Shown here: piece by piece, positions 1 to 9,366 of the stretch
Layout: each line of letters begins with the position of its first letter
Position numbering within the stretch: the stretch's first letter is position 1
Notes under the pieces: generated by a model
The model's input: the letters and a program-made list of their open reading frames with translations, nothing else
Told to the model about the DNA's origin: nothing
Database searches by the model: none
Position numbers and translations under genes: made by a program
Assembly: GCA_000331325.2 (NCBI GenBank)
Contig: CM003423.1
Span: forward strand, 558,001-622,000
Length of the DNA: 64,000 bases
Reading direction: 5' to 3'
Origin: Crithidia fasciculata
Taxonomy: Eukaryota > Euglenozoa > Kinetoplastea > Trypanosomatida > Trypanosomatidae

Positions 1-3000
1 CACATACGCCTCCGGCTCGGGCAAAGAATGCGAACGCGGAGTTGCTCAAAGCCGTTGCGGAGTGCCCGTCCAAGGCAGCGTCTCCTGCTGGTGCACGACC
101 GGCCGAGCTGCTGGCGTCGAGCGACGAGCCCCCGGCCCGCGTGCACGAGCCCCTCGGCGTCGATCTCGGCGCCTACGACGATGCGAGCGTGGTGCTCAAG
201 GTGGAGCTCGCCTACCCCCGCTCCCCGGGCGGCAACGTGCGGCAGCTGCTGAACGAGTGGGTGACGACCTATCAGCCCCACCCGGTGCTCATCGAGGCTG
301 TCATTCGCAACATCGTGTACGGCGTGTTGACGCAGCTGCAGGCGCTGCACGCGGCGGGCTACACGAGCGGTAATGTGAAGTCCACCAACGTCTTCCCGCT
401 GTGGCACATGGTGAAGGCGACGAGCGAGGCGGGAATGCGGATGCCGCCGCGGGAGGCAGCCGCCGCCACCGCGACCACTGAAGCGCACTCAACAGAGAGC
501 ACGTCGGCGATACGAGGGCAGGCTGGGAGCGCATTACCAGATGAGGTGGTGAGCTTCGAAGGGGCAGCACGCGCGTTGAAAAGTGGTCGGGCGGCCCTCA
601 ACGCTGCGGAGTCGGCTAACAAATCCACCGCTGCGCCAGAAGAGGAGAATGAAGCACGGCCGGCGAGCAACGCTGCCCACCACGCCACCCGCGATTCTCT
701 TCACCTCTCCTCCTCGAAGCTTGCCACGCCAGCCGCCCCTGCTGCGGTCTTGCCGTCGCAGAGCCCCGCACCTGCTCTCTCGGCGGCCAGCGTCAGCACG
801 CCAGGCTTTCACGCCATGACGAACCTGGCACCGCCGCAGCGGCGTGGGGCGGCTGCCCGCGCAAAACGGCACTCGCAGGAGTCGCCCACCAGGGCTGCAA
901 TGTACCGCCGCACGAGCACCAAGGCACCCGACGCATCTGCCGCCGCCGCCACAACGTCAGCCCCCAATGCGAGCAGTGAGCGACTTGACCAGGACAACAA
1001 CAACGACGACGACGATGGCGACGGTGGTAATGGCGCGAGCGGCGCTCGTGGCATTTCGCCGCGTGGCAGCGGGAGCCAGAGTGCGCGGGAGAGCTTCCAC
1101 CGCCCCACGCCCAGCCGCTGCTCTGCCCTGCAGTCCCCCTCGCTTGACCGTCCCCATCTCTCGCCTGTTCTCCGCGAGCCCCCCAGCAGCGACGGTCACG
1201 AGGGCGGCCATTCCGCGCCGGGCATGCTGTCCTCCTCGGACATCTTCGCCTCCCATCTTGGCAACAGTTACAGCGGCAGCGGCGCGTTCCCCTTCTCACC
1301 CGCGCTCAGCATCACACCATCCGCGACGTGGCGTGGGCGGCGACGGTGGCGGGGCTTCAGCATCGATGACAGCGTGATCCCGCTGGGAACGCGGGGCCGC
1401 GATAGGCAATCGGCAGAGACGGCAGCCGTCGCGTCAGCAGCGCGGCGCACGCGGAGTGCTGGTCCGATGAACCCACGCCATCGCCGTCGCAGCGACAGCG
1501 CGCAGTGCCGCTCCTGGGAGGAGCAGGAGGAGCTGGTGCCTGTGCTGGTCGAGGTGATGGTTCCCTCCGCCGGTGGTGCGCCAGCAGCGTCGAGTGCAGC
1601 ACGGAGCGGGGAGAGGTCGCTGCGGCAGAGCAGAGTGGACGGTGCTGTCTCGGGAGGGGTGGGCAAGACGGCTGCCGCCTCGCCGCGGCCCCGGCTGTCA
1701 ACAGTCGAGTCCATGGCGTCCATTGGGCCACGCAGCTGCACGGGGCCGCTGCCCTCTCGTCTTGACCGCCACCCGAGCGTCACCGGCAGCTCCCGCAACA
1801 CCGCGAATACCTCCGCGACTGCGGCTGCGCTGGCTGAGGGTGAGGTGGCGGTGGGCCTGCGGTACGTGCGTGGTGCGCAGCTCATTCCCCCTGCGCGGGT
1901 GCTGCTGCCCTCTCTCCGTTCCTACACCGACGGCAGCGGGGCGGGGCGACGGGCGAGCGACGACGCCGGCACACCGCAGGCGGCATCCCTTCTCTCCTCC
2001 AAACAGGCCACCGCGGATGACAGCGACAGCGCGCCGGAGGTGTCCAGCTCCGTGCTGGATGGAGCGCGGTTGCTGCTGGCGAGCGGCCCGCCCGGTGCCG
2101 TGCCGCGGCCCAAGTCGTACAGCTACAGCCACGCCGGCAGCTCGTCGACCAAGGCTGCGGCGGCAGGGCGGGACTCGGAGAGCGAGGCGGACCGCGACGC
2201 CAGCGACGACCGGGACTGCTTGGACCCACTACAGTGGTCGCAGCAGGTGATGCTGGTCGAGAACTTGGGCATGCGTGTGGAGACGGCGGTGCGACTGGCC
2301 ATGAAGGCGGTGCTCACACAGCATCCACCCTGCGCAGCGGCAACAAGCACTGCAGCAGCGGAGAGTGGAGCGCCATCGCGTACGAAGGAGACGCAGCGGA
2401 CGATTTCGCGTAACGCTGTTACCCCTTCTCCCCTCTCCCCCGCCTCTGTGCAAGCACGTCCGCCTCGCGCTGCTGCTGCTAGTGCTAGTGGTGGTGGTGC
2501 AAGTTCATCGCAAGAGACGGCGCTGAATGTGTACGTGCCCGACTTAAGCGGCGCCACACCACCTGAGCAGCCGCTCCTGTTTGGGATTCAGGAGTCCGAG
2601 TACGTGCCGGCGCCGGAAACCATCCGCACAGCCCGCGATGAGGCAAAGGCACTGTGGCGCCTATGGCGAGAAGAACAGCAGCACAGTCGCCTCCTCTCTC
2701 CCTCTGCTGGCACCGGTGATCGAGGCACGGCGTACAATGAAGCTGACATGGCGGACTCGGAGGCGGTGCAGATGGAGTATGTGGCGGCGCAGCTGGCGGA
2801 GCAGGCGTGTCCCGCGACGACGCTGCGCAACACCCTCGACCCCTACGCCCGTTCCATCGCTGCTGTCGATGTGTGGCAGCTCGGCATGTTGGCCCTCGAC
2901 CTCGCGGACGGGGCGATGCCGACGACGTGGCTGAAGCAGCGCGAGCCGACGCCGCGGCTCAGCCCCTATCCTTGGTCCTCCTACTTCCAGTCCTTTGTGT

Positions 3001-6000
3001 CGAGCTGCCTGCAGGTGCGGCCGGAGCGGCGGGCGACGTCAGCCGACCTGCTGAAGCACGCGTGGTTTCGTGTGGCGCTTGTGCCGCAGGCCACGAGTGG
3101 GGGTGGGGACCGCGGCCTCCGTGGCGGGCGGCTGGGCCTGATGCCGCATCAGCACTCGCTTACCCCACCGCAGCCACGTCTGTCGTGTGTGATGGGTGTG
3201 GACGGCTTGACGGCGGCGGAGCAGGAGGAGTGGGAGGCCTTCGATTACACGCTGCTGTACGGCGGCGCAGAGGGCGGACACCCCCTCGCTGCACTTCCCT
3301 CAACACCTTCGCTGGCGCAGCTCAACCCCACCTCGTCGATAAGTGGGCGGGTGAACGCGATGGGGCGACTGCGGCGCGCCTCTGCCGGCTCAGCCTCCGA
3401 GTCGGCCATGCTGACGAGCGCGACGGAGCGCGCCGCAGCAGCCTTTGCCCATCACCCAGGCGCCAGCAGCAGTGCCGCGCCGAAAGCGATGCTGCCGCAC
3501 GGTGGTGACAGCGCAGCCGTATCGCAGTCGCTGGGCATCAGCGGAGGCAACAACGTCTCTGGCGTTTCGATGACCCGCTTCGGGTCTGCTGGAGCAGCCA
3601 CTGCCGCAAACACGGCCGCTGCCAACGCCGCCGCTGCCGCTGCTGCTGCCGCTGCGGCCGCGAGTGCCGTCGATGCGGAGTTCACTGCGATGGCGTCGGT
3701 GGATGTGGCGCAGTACTTCACACGACTCGCCACGATTCAGTGGCGGCGGCTGCAGCAGCAGCAACAGTATCAGCAACAGTATCAGCAGCAGCACTTGCAG
3801 TCCGCCGCCCCACCGTCGCTTGCGGGGTCCTTTAATGCGCCTGGTGCCAACCGCAGCGGACCCACGCCACAAGGGCTCGCCGGCGACACAATTTCGATGC
3901 CCGACGTGCGCGGCATGGGCAACGCGCTGCTCAACACCTCCTTCTTTGAGCACTCCCTGCACCTCAATACCGAGGACATGCGGGTGCTGCTGCGGCAGCC
4001 GAACCCCACAAACGCCCGTCACGTCCAGCTCGGCTCCCCGCGGCAGAACCTGTACAACGTCATCTCACCCCGTCCACCGCAGACGGCGGCGCTGGGCGGC
4101 GTCTCGCAGGCGCAGCAGACGGACGGCACCACGCTGTCACCACTACTGCCGTGGGGTAACCCGCACGCGGCTGCCATGAACGGTGCGGCCTACGGGCTGC
4201 CGAGTGCGCTGAACGCTGCCGCCGCTGCCGCTGCAGCGGGTTCGAGCGGTACCGCCTCCCCCGCCCCACCTCTCCCACTGCCACCACCATCAGCGCGTGT
4301 TGCGCACACCAAGCCTGGTCTGCCCTCCTCCTACGTTCCCCTACGCGATCCACGCGGTGCTGCGATGGCGCGGAGCACGACACCGACCGGAGCAGCAGCG
4401 GCAGGGACGGCCGGCGGCAACACGAACGCCTCGACGACGCCTCTCCAAGGCATCATCAGCTCGCACGTGTCGCCACGGTGGGTGAGTGTATCCGGCGAGG
4501 CGTCCTCGCAGGCGCCACAGTTTGCTGGTGTCTCTCTGCCACAGCCGCAGGGGCCGTTGCAGCTGCAGCTGGCGAGCGCGCGTGACACCCAGCCCCGCTT
4601 CGATGGCCGCCACGCCCACGTCGAGAAGTACGACCCGCACTGGGGCGAACTCTCGGAGCTGGAGCCACGCATTGACCCGTGGGACGCCGCCGCGGCACGC
4701 GACGATGCCAGTGAGAGCAGCTACGGTAGCGAGAGCAGCGGGGACGACGACGACGACGACGAGGACGGCGGGGCGGGGTGCAGCTTTGGGGGCCAGTCGA
4801 GCTGGAGCAGCAGCAGTGCCCCGGCCTATCTGCCAGGCCACAGCAGCAGTTACAGCCGCAGCGGGGTGAGCAGCCTAGATGACGCGCATCAGGCGAGCCG
4901 GGGCGGTGGGGAGGTGCCCTTCCGGCGCACGAGCAACGCCAATGCTAGGCGGGAGGAGGGCGGAGTTGGCAACAACACCAACAGAGTTCCACCGACGGTG
5001 CGGCTGACCAGAGACGCCGCATCGAGTCCGTTGGAGGGAATAGTGGGCCAGCCGCAGCAGCCGCAGCCACCGCTTATCCTGCCCTCCTTCCCTCCCCCCT
5101 TCGCCTCTGCTGTTGCACTGCGTGGTGGGAAGAAGAGCGGTGGTCGGCGGGGCAGGGTTGCAGCTCAGTCACCGCCGTCGCAGGTGCCGGGTGCGGACTG
5201 GGACGGAGACGGCGCTGCGCGTCGTCCTCACGGCACTCGACAGGGCTACCCACCGCACCACCTTCTCCTCGGCACGCTTGCGACTAGTCTCGCACGACTC
5301 TCTGCTGTCGTCGCCACAGCTTCCGCGAGCGACTCGGCTGAGTGCAGCGACGGCGACGAGAGTGTCGGCAGCGTCGACAGCCACCTGCACAGCCGCAGCA
5401 TCTCCGCTGCTGACCGCGACGGTCATCTCAACAACCGCAGTCGCAGCTTCCCGGGTGGTGCGCGTGGTGGCCGACGGCAGACCCAGAACTACTGCGAGCC
5501 GCCGTGGGAGGAACACATGCAGCAGCAGCAGCAGCCGCAGGCAGAAGATGGTATCAGCGGTAAGAGCGCCTTCACGCCGCTCTCCAGCCTCGCAGGGTAT
5601 CAGCACGCGCGTAGCGAGAAGGATGACGCGGACGAGATAAACGCGGAACGGAAGCTCGTTGAGGATGGCGACGCCAGCAGCCATAGCGATGACAACAGCA
5701 GCTGTGCTAGCAGCAGTAGCGAGGCGGAGAGCGGGGATGACGTGGAGGAGCAGTGCGATGAAATTCTGCGCTGCTTCTCATCGCTGCAGCGTGGGTGTCC
5801 GATGGCGGTAAACGTGTGGTGTCTGCGGCTGCTGCAGCAGGCAGCACGGCAGCCCCGCACGGCAACAACGGCGTCGCATCTGTTGGCGCAGGCGGAGCGG
5901 CGTGTGCACGGCGGAGCAGAGGCGAGAAACCTGGCCTGGTTGAAGCCCCAGTCTGACGCATCATCTTCCTCTACCACCACCGCAGCTGCGGCACAGAAGC

Positions 6001-6191
6001 GCGGGGATGAGATGGCCAACACGGGCCCGGTGCAGAGCGCTGTTGCGGCTCCTGCCGCATCGGCCCCACCGCCGCCACCACCGCCGCCGACGCCGTCGCC
6101 CGTGCTCGAGACGTGCCCGAGCAGCTTTCACAACTACGAGCTGGCCAAGTGGCTTTACGCGGCGCATCAGTCCATTCCGCGGTGTGTCTGA
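1..6191 (+). CDS. Giant kinase-fold protein, probable pseudokinase (5' end outside window)
   Basis: The frame is open from base 3, so the start lies upstream and at least 2060 residues are visible. Parts of a protein-kinase fold can be read. A hydrophobic hinge-like stretch lies at 189-240, and an alphaC/E-like helix is followed by S-G-N-V-K-S-T-N (366-389) where kinases have H-R-D-x-K-x-x-N. L-F-G (2577-2585) stands where D-F-G is expected. Then come Y-V-P-A-P-E (2601-2618), D-V-W-Q-L-G (2868-2885) and the subdomain XI-like R-P-E-R-R-A-T (about 3020). Both catalytic aspartates are thus replaced, which suggests a pseudokinase of STE/NEK-like descent. About 730 low-complexity residues separate the catalytic-loop-like and DFG-like motifs. 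About 1000 more follow the kinase end, with poly-Ala, poly-Gln and Asp runs and a Pro-rich patch near the C-terminus. No function is assigned; scaffolding is only an inference. Confidence 0.75.
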   Translation, partial: HTPPARAKNANAELLKAVAECPSKAASPAGARPAELLASSDEPPARVHEPLGVDLGAYDDASVVLKVELAYPRSPGGNVRQLLNEWVTTYQPHPVLIEAVIRNIVYGVLTQLQALHAAGYTSGNVKSTNVFPLWHMVKATSEAGMRMPPREAAAATATTEAHSTESTSAIRGQAGSALPDEVVSFEGAARALKSGRAALNAAESANKSTAAPEEENEARPASNAAHHATRDSLHLSSSKLATPAAPAAVLPSQSPAPALSAASVSTPGFHAMTNLAPPQRRGAAARAKRHSQESPTRAAMYRRTSTKAPDASAAAATTSAPNASSERLDQDNNNDDDDGDGGNGASGARGISPRGSGSQSARESFHRPTPSRCSALQSPSLDRPHLSPVLREPPSSDGHEGGHSAPGMLSSSDIFASHLGNSYSGSGAFPFSPALSITPSATWRGRRRWRGFSIDDSVIPLGTRGRDRQSAETAAVASAARRTRSAGPMNPRHRRRSDSAQCRSWEEQEELVPVLVEVMVPSAGGAPAASSAARSGERSLRQSRVDGAVSGGVGKTAAASPRPRLSTVESMASIGPRSCTGPLPSRLDRHPSVTGSSRNTANTSATAAALAEGEVAVGLRYVRGAQLIPPARVLLPSLRSYTDGSGAGRRASDDAGTPQAASLLSSKQATADDSDSAPEVSSSVLDGARLLLASGPPGAVPRPKSYSYSHAGSSSTKAAAAGRDSESEADRDASDDRDCLDPLQWSQQVMLVENLGMRVETAVRLAMKAVLTQHPPCAAATSTAAAESGAPSRTKETQRTISRNAVTPSPLSPASVQARPPRAAAASASGGGASSSQETALNVYVPDLSGATPPEQPLLFGIQESEYVPAPETIRTARDEAKALWRLWREEQQHSRLLSPSAGTGDRGTAYNEADMADSEAVQMEYVAAQLAEQACPATTLRNTLDPYARSIAAVDVWQLGMLALDLADGAMPTTWLKQREPTPRLSPYPWSSYFQSFVSSCLQVRPERRATSADLLKHAWFRVALVPQATSGGGDRGLRGGRLGLMPHQHSLTPPQPRLSCVMGVDGLTAAEQEEWEAFDYTLLYGGAEGGHPLAALPSTPSLAQLNPTSSISGRVNAMGRLRRASAGSASESAMLTSATERAAAAFAHHPGASSSAAPKAMLPHGGDSAAVSQSLGISGGNNVSGVSMTRFGSAGAATAANTAAANAAAAAAAAAAAASAVDAEFTAMASVDVAQYFTRLATIQWRRLQQQQQYQQQYQQQHLQSAAPPSLAGSFNAPGANRSGPTPQGLAGDTISMPDVRGMGNALLNTSFFEHSLHLNTEDMRVLLRQPNPTNARHVQLGSPRQNLYNVISPRPPQTAALGGVSQAQQTDGTTLSPLLPWGNPHAAAMNGAAYGLPSALNAAAAAAAAGSSGTASPAPPLPLPPPSARVAHTKPGLPSSYVPLRDPRGAAMARSTTPTGAAAAGTAGGNTNASTTPLQGIISSHVSPRWVSVSGEASSQAPQFAGVSLPQPQGPLQLQLASARDTQPRFDGRHAHVEKYDPHWGELSELEPRIDPWDAAAARDDASESSYGSESSGDDDDDDEDGGAGCSFGGQSSWSSSSAPAYLPGHSSSYSRSGVSSLDDAHQASRGGGEVPFRRTSNANARREEGGVGNNTNRVPPTVRLTRDAASSPLEGIVGQPQQPQPPLILPSFPPPFASAVALRGGKKSGGRRGRVAAQSPPSQVPGADWDGDGAARRPHGTRQGYPPHHLLLGTLATSLARLSAVVATASASDSAECSDGDESVGSVDSHLHSRSISAADRDGHLNNRSRSFPGGARGGRRQTQNYCEPPWEEHMQQQQQPQAEDGISGKSAFTPLSSLAGYQHARSEKDDADEINAERKLVEDGDASSHSDDNSSCASSSSEAESGDDVEEQCDEILRCFSSLQRGCPMAVNVWCLRLLQQAARQPRTATTASHLLAQAERRVHGGAEARNLAWLKPQSDASSSSTTTAAAAQKRGDEMANTGPVQSAVAAPAASAPPPPPPPPTPSPVLETCPSSFHNYELAKWLYAAHQSIPRCV

Positions 6192-6731
6192 GAGAGCGAA
6201 AGAAAAAAAGAGAAGTCTTGCCTGTGACGTTGTGCGTGCGTCGTTTGTAAATTGACGCAACGTTCAGTGGACAAAATGGAAGAATATGAAGCAAGCGTTG
6301 AAGCGTAGCTAAAAAAAAAAGTAACAATACGAAGGCAACGCTACAGTTGAAAAAGACGAGGCCACCGTATAGAGTAGCGGAGGTGCGGCCTTTTCTCGCT
6401 GTCGCTGTCTCTAGAAAAAAAAAGAGGGGAGCACGAACGGAGGAGAACGCCTCAGTATTGTCGGTGACTCTAACTCTGAACACTTTTTTTTTTTCTCGCT
6501 TTCCTTCCCTCTGATTTGCGCATGTCATCAAAGATTAGCGGTTATTACAACGTCATCGCGCAAGACAGTACTCAACACATCACTCTGTACTTCCTTCATT
6601 CTCCCTTTCTTACTTTCTTCCCTCTTCAACACCATCAGCTCAGCCTATTGCACAAAGGAGATTTCTGCACATCTCTCTCTCTCTTTCTTCTTGTGTCATA
6701 TAGTGAGTGTGTGTGTATCACGACGACAAAC
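6192..6731 (+). other. Intergenic spacer with trans-splice signals
   Basis: This is the 3' UTR of the kinase-like gene and the 5' region of the RRM gene. It holds A runs (6310-6320, 6414-6422), a T run (6485-6495) and a CT tract before the downstream gene. No RNA gene or conserved ORF is seen. Confidence 0.6.
6671..6703 (+). promoter_or_regulatory. Polypyrimidine tract and AG trans-splice acceptor
   Basis: A CT-repeat tract (6673-6690) is followed by TAG at 6701-6703, the first AG after it and 28 bases before the ATG at 6732. This is the usual trypanosomatid spliced-leader acceptor layout and supports that ATG over the upstream in-frame ATG at 6522. Confidence 0.55.
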
Positions 6732-7418
6732 ATGCCGACCACAAAGAAGACCTCTGTGAAGCGCGAGGCATCGGCGGAGACGCCGGCGAAGAGCCCGATC
6801 ATCTACCACGGTTCCGTGCTGCTGCACAACCTGCCCATTAACTTCAAGAAGGTCTACAACCACACCGTGCGCCGCCTCGTCCCTGCGTCCCACCACCAGC
6901 GTCTGGCCAAGGATGTACAGCTGATCGAGGAGGTGGGCAACGCCACGATGTGCGTTGAGGTAACAGGCAATGAAACGGCTCAGCTGCTCTACCGTCAGCT
7001 GCAGAACCGCAACGTGTACGGCCGGCGGTGGAAGGTGAACTACGTCCCGTCTAGCACGCTGGAGTGCAGCGCGGAGGCGTGCTTGGTGGACTGCCTGCTG
7101 ATCCCCGCCGCCTCTCAGATGCTGGCCGAGGAAGCCCTGAGTGGTATCCCAGGCTTCTTGTCCTTTATCGACACCCCGGATGAGCCCCTTCCGGTTCATG
7201 CGGCGGCGTCACCGATCCAAGACGCTGACAACGACAGCGGGGCAGAGGATGACGGAGAGGGACAGCTGCGTGATGGGCAACTGCGGCACCGGCTTTTGGT
7301 GTCCTTCGCGGATGAGGGAAGCGCCTTGCACGCCCGGGCGGTGCTCTCTGGCCGTCTAGTGGGCACGACGGGTGTGCGCATGTTTCTTGAGCGCCGCAAC
7401 GCCCCCGCCTCGAAGTAG
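6732..7418 (+). CDS. Two-RRM-like RNA-binding protein
   Basis: This 228-residue basic-to-acidic protein starts at 6732 because a trans-splice AG lies just upstream. Residues about 25-105 look like a degenerate RRM. A Val-Leu-Leu-His-Asn-Leu-Pro strand matches RNP2 and is followed by a long helix, a strand with M-C-V-E-V, a second helix and a final strand ending V-N-Y-V. Residues about 115-222 look like a second RRM whose middle loop carries an acidic Asp/Glu insert (about 165-185), with R-H-R-L-L-V-S-F as its RNP1-like strand. The N-terminal 20 residues are Lys/Thr-rich. A role in RNA binding is inferred from the fold pattern only. The target is unknown and no aromatic RNP residues are clear, so it could also act in protein contacts. 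Confidence 0.6.
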   Translation: MPTTKKTSVKREASAETPAKSPIIYHGSVLLHNLPINFKKVYNHTVRRLVPASHHQRLAKDVQLIEEVGNATMCVEVTGNETAQLLYRQLQNRNVYGRRWKVNYVPSSTLECSAEACLVDCLLIPAASQMLAEEALSGIPGFLSFIDTPDEPLPVHAAASPIQDADNDSGAEDDGEGQLRDGQLRHRLLVSFADEGSALHARAVLSGRLVGTTGVRMFLERRNAPASK

Positions 7419-8349
7419 AGGCCGGATAACTAAAAGGGGAGGAGAGCGAGCAAGGAGAGCTTTAGAGAGAGAGGCACGAGACGACGCACTGGTGGGGGAT
7501 GTGCACGCGCATGAGATGGAGGCACTAATTGATTCTTGTTTCTGCATCTTCAGGTGCTCCCTCCGCTCTTGCTGTTCTCGTCTGTGTTGCTGTTTGACGA
7601 AGACTCTATTAAGGCGACGACTAACGCCGGTGCAAAACGCCATTGTTGTGTGCAACGACGTGGTCTTGCTCCGAGTAAGTAAAAAGAAGGAAATTACAAG
7701 TAATAAAAGCGCGTGGCTTCTGCCGTGCACATATGCCGATAGGTCGGCCGTGTGCTTGCGTGCGTAGGTGCGGAGGTCACTGGTAGCGCAGTGAGATTTA
7801 CGCTGTTGCGAAAGCGGCGATTAACGCATCACATAAACCCTTATCACATATTAAAGGGAGAGAGACTAACATTTGACATGAATAATGTTAAACGAGGCGC
7901 ATTCGTTTATCCTCTTCGCTATTAAAGGTACACGAATCGGTGTTCAAAGGTCTGTTTTGAATGCAGATTATAAGAGTCAGGCCGAACCAATTGGAGGTGT
8001 GGCAATCCACACTCCCTCTTTTGCCGTTGCCGCATTCCATTCAAGTACAGAGCAACGAAGTGCGAGCTTGTGGTTTCCTGCAGCAGCGCCACTTCAAGTA
8101 GGGTGAACAAAAAAAAATAGCATTTCTTTCTCTTCTTCTCGCCACTCACCTCCTTTGACTATTATCTCCTCTTTCTTTCCCCTTCTCTTCCTCTCCACAG
8201 TTCAGGCGTTCGTTGCTGCGCGTCGAGTTCCACCAGGGCAACAGCAAAACAACAAAATACACGCACCGTTGCCCACACGCACGCGTGCTCCTCCATTGCT
8301 TTAAAAAAGCACTTTTTTAAAAAGCCGTATCGTCTAGAAAAAGAAGGAA
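7419..8349 (+). other. Intergenic spacer
   Basis: This 931-base stretch holds the 3' UTR of the RRM gene and the 5' UTR of the twin CX9C gene. The left part is mixed and the right part from 8120 is CT-rich. Small ORFs here show no recognisable protein. No tRNA or snoRNA was recognised. Confidence 0.6.
8164..8200 (+). promoter_or_regulatory. Polypyrimidine tract and AG trans-splice acceptor
   Basis: A strong 30-base pyrimidine tract ends in CCACAG at 8195-8200 with no AG inside it. It would give a 149-base 5' UTR to the gene starting at 8350. Confidence 0.6.
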
Positions 8350-8691
8350 ATGTCTCGCAACACGAAGGAGTTCAACAAGCTCGCCGACCGCTTCACCGAG
8401 GAGTACGCCGAAAAGCGCATCGCCCTCGAGCAGTGCCTGCAGTCCCGCATCAACGACGACATCAACTTCGTCTGTCAGCGGCAGAAGTCTGCCTACCTCG
8501 AGGGGGTGGCTCAGATCTTCTGCAAGAAGGAGTACGACACCGGCGTGAAGTGCCAGAAGGAGGCGGGAGAGCGGTGGGCGTCGGACTGCTTCAAGGAGAA
8601 CGTCGCCTTTGGACAGTGCACCGACCGCGTGCTGAAGCAGATGTACGTCTACAACCTGGAGCACAACAAGAAGAACCCAGCGGCAAATTGA
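8350..8691 (+). CDS. Twin CX9C (CHCH-type) mitochondrial intermembrane-space protein
   Basis: This is a 113-residue hydrophilic protein with no signal peptide or membrane segment. Cysteines are spaced C-x12-C (about residues 28-41), C-x9-C (about 57-67) and C-x9-C (about 79-89), with 11 residues between the last two pairs. The last two pairs make the coiled-coil-helix-coiled-coil-helix pattern of twin CX9C proteins. These are imported by the Mia40/Erv1 type disulfide relay (Erv1 in trypanosomatids) and often serve respiratory-complex assembly. Lys/Glu-rich helices surround the cysteines as in that family, and the length is typical. Which family member it is cannot be told. The extra N-terminal cysteine pair is less usual. 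Codon use is strongly GC3-biased, suggesting good expression. Confidence 0.75.
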   Translation: MSRNTKEFNKLADRFTEEYAEKRIALEQCLQSRINDDINFVCQRQKSAYLEGVAQIFCKKEYDTGVKCQKEAGERWASDCFKENVAFGQCTDRVLKQMYVYNLEHNKKNPAAN

Positions 8692-9366
8692 GCACTGCCG
8701 TGCCCGCAGCTGTTTTTTTTTTGTTGTTGTTGTTGAGGTCGTTGCTTTTGCCTCTTTTCCGCTCATTTTTTTTTTCTGTTGGTGGTGTCGCTGGTTCTCG
8801 GTTACTCTTCACATTGTTTTGGATCATGGTGTAGCCGCTGGTGGTGGAAGAATGTGAGCAACGGACGTTTTTCTCTCCGAGCCGCATGCTGCCCTTCTCG
8901 CCAGTCAGCCTTCAAAAAATACGAATAAAACAGTAAGCGATAGAAAGAGGGCTTACCTTTATCCATGCTAACGCGATAACCGCTTGCGCTGCTTCTTGTT
9001 GCGTGCCGCTGTAGCGCAGCTGCTCAAATGCCCGCTGTCGGCGTAAAATAAAATAGAGACACGAGAATTAAAAAAAAAAAAAGGAGCACAATGAGGCGAG
9101 CTTCAGGCTCTTGGAATGAGATAAAGGGGTCTGTCGTTCAAAAGGGAAAGACACAAAAACACGCACAAAAAAAAAGTGGGAGTCTAGTCTTGTATTTTTT
9201 TTTTGTTTTCTTCTCCTTTTCGGAGGAAAAAGGAAAAGAAACTGCTCCTTGCCTCCTTTCGGCTTCCCACCTCACTTTACAAACCCCTTTTTTTCCTCCC
9301 AATTTCTTCTTCGCTGCCCCTTCAAGAACACACACAAAGAGAATCGTTTCTAGTCCCTCCGCAGTA
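8692..9366 (+). other. Intergenic spacer
   Basis: T runs (8711-8720, 8767-8775), a GTT repeat (8721-8734) and A runs (9070-9082, 9168-9175) are present, then pyrimidine-rich sequence from 9240. The frame of the next gene is open back to an ATG at 9091, but that part is homopolymer-rich and lies before the likely splice acceptor, so it is treated as UTR. Confidence 0.6.
9284..9326 (+). promoter_or_regulatory. Polypyrimidine tract and AG trans-splice acceptor
   Basis: A CT tract at 9284-9322 is followed by AAG at 9324-9326, 40 bases before the ATG at 9367. This decides the start against the in-frame ATG at 9091. Confidence 0.5.

Noticed and set aside
9091-9366. N-terminal extension of the FtsJ-like protein from the ATG at 9091
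   Set aside because: It is encoded by A and T homopolymers and lies before the likely trans-splice acceptor.
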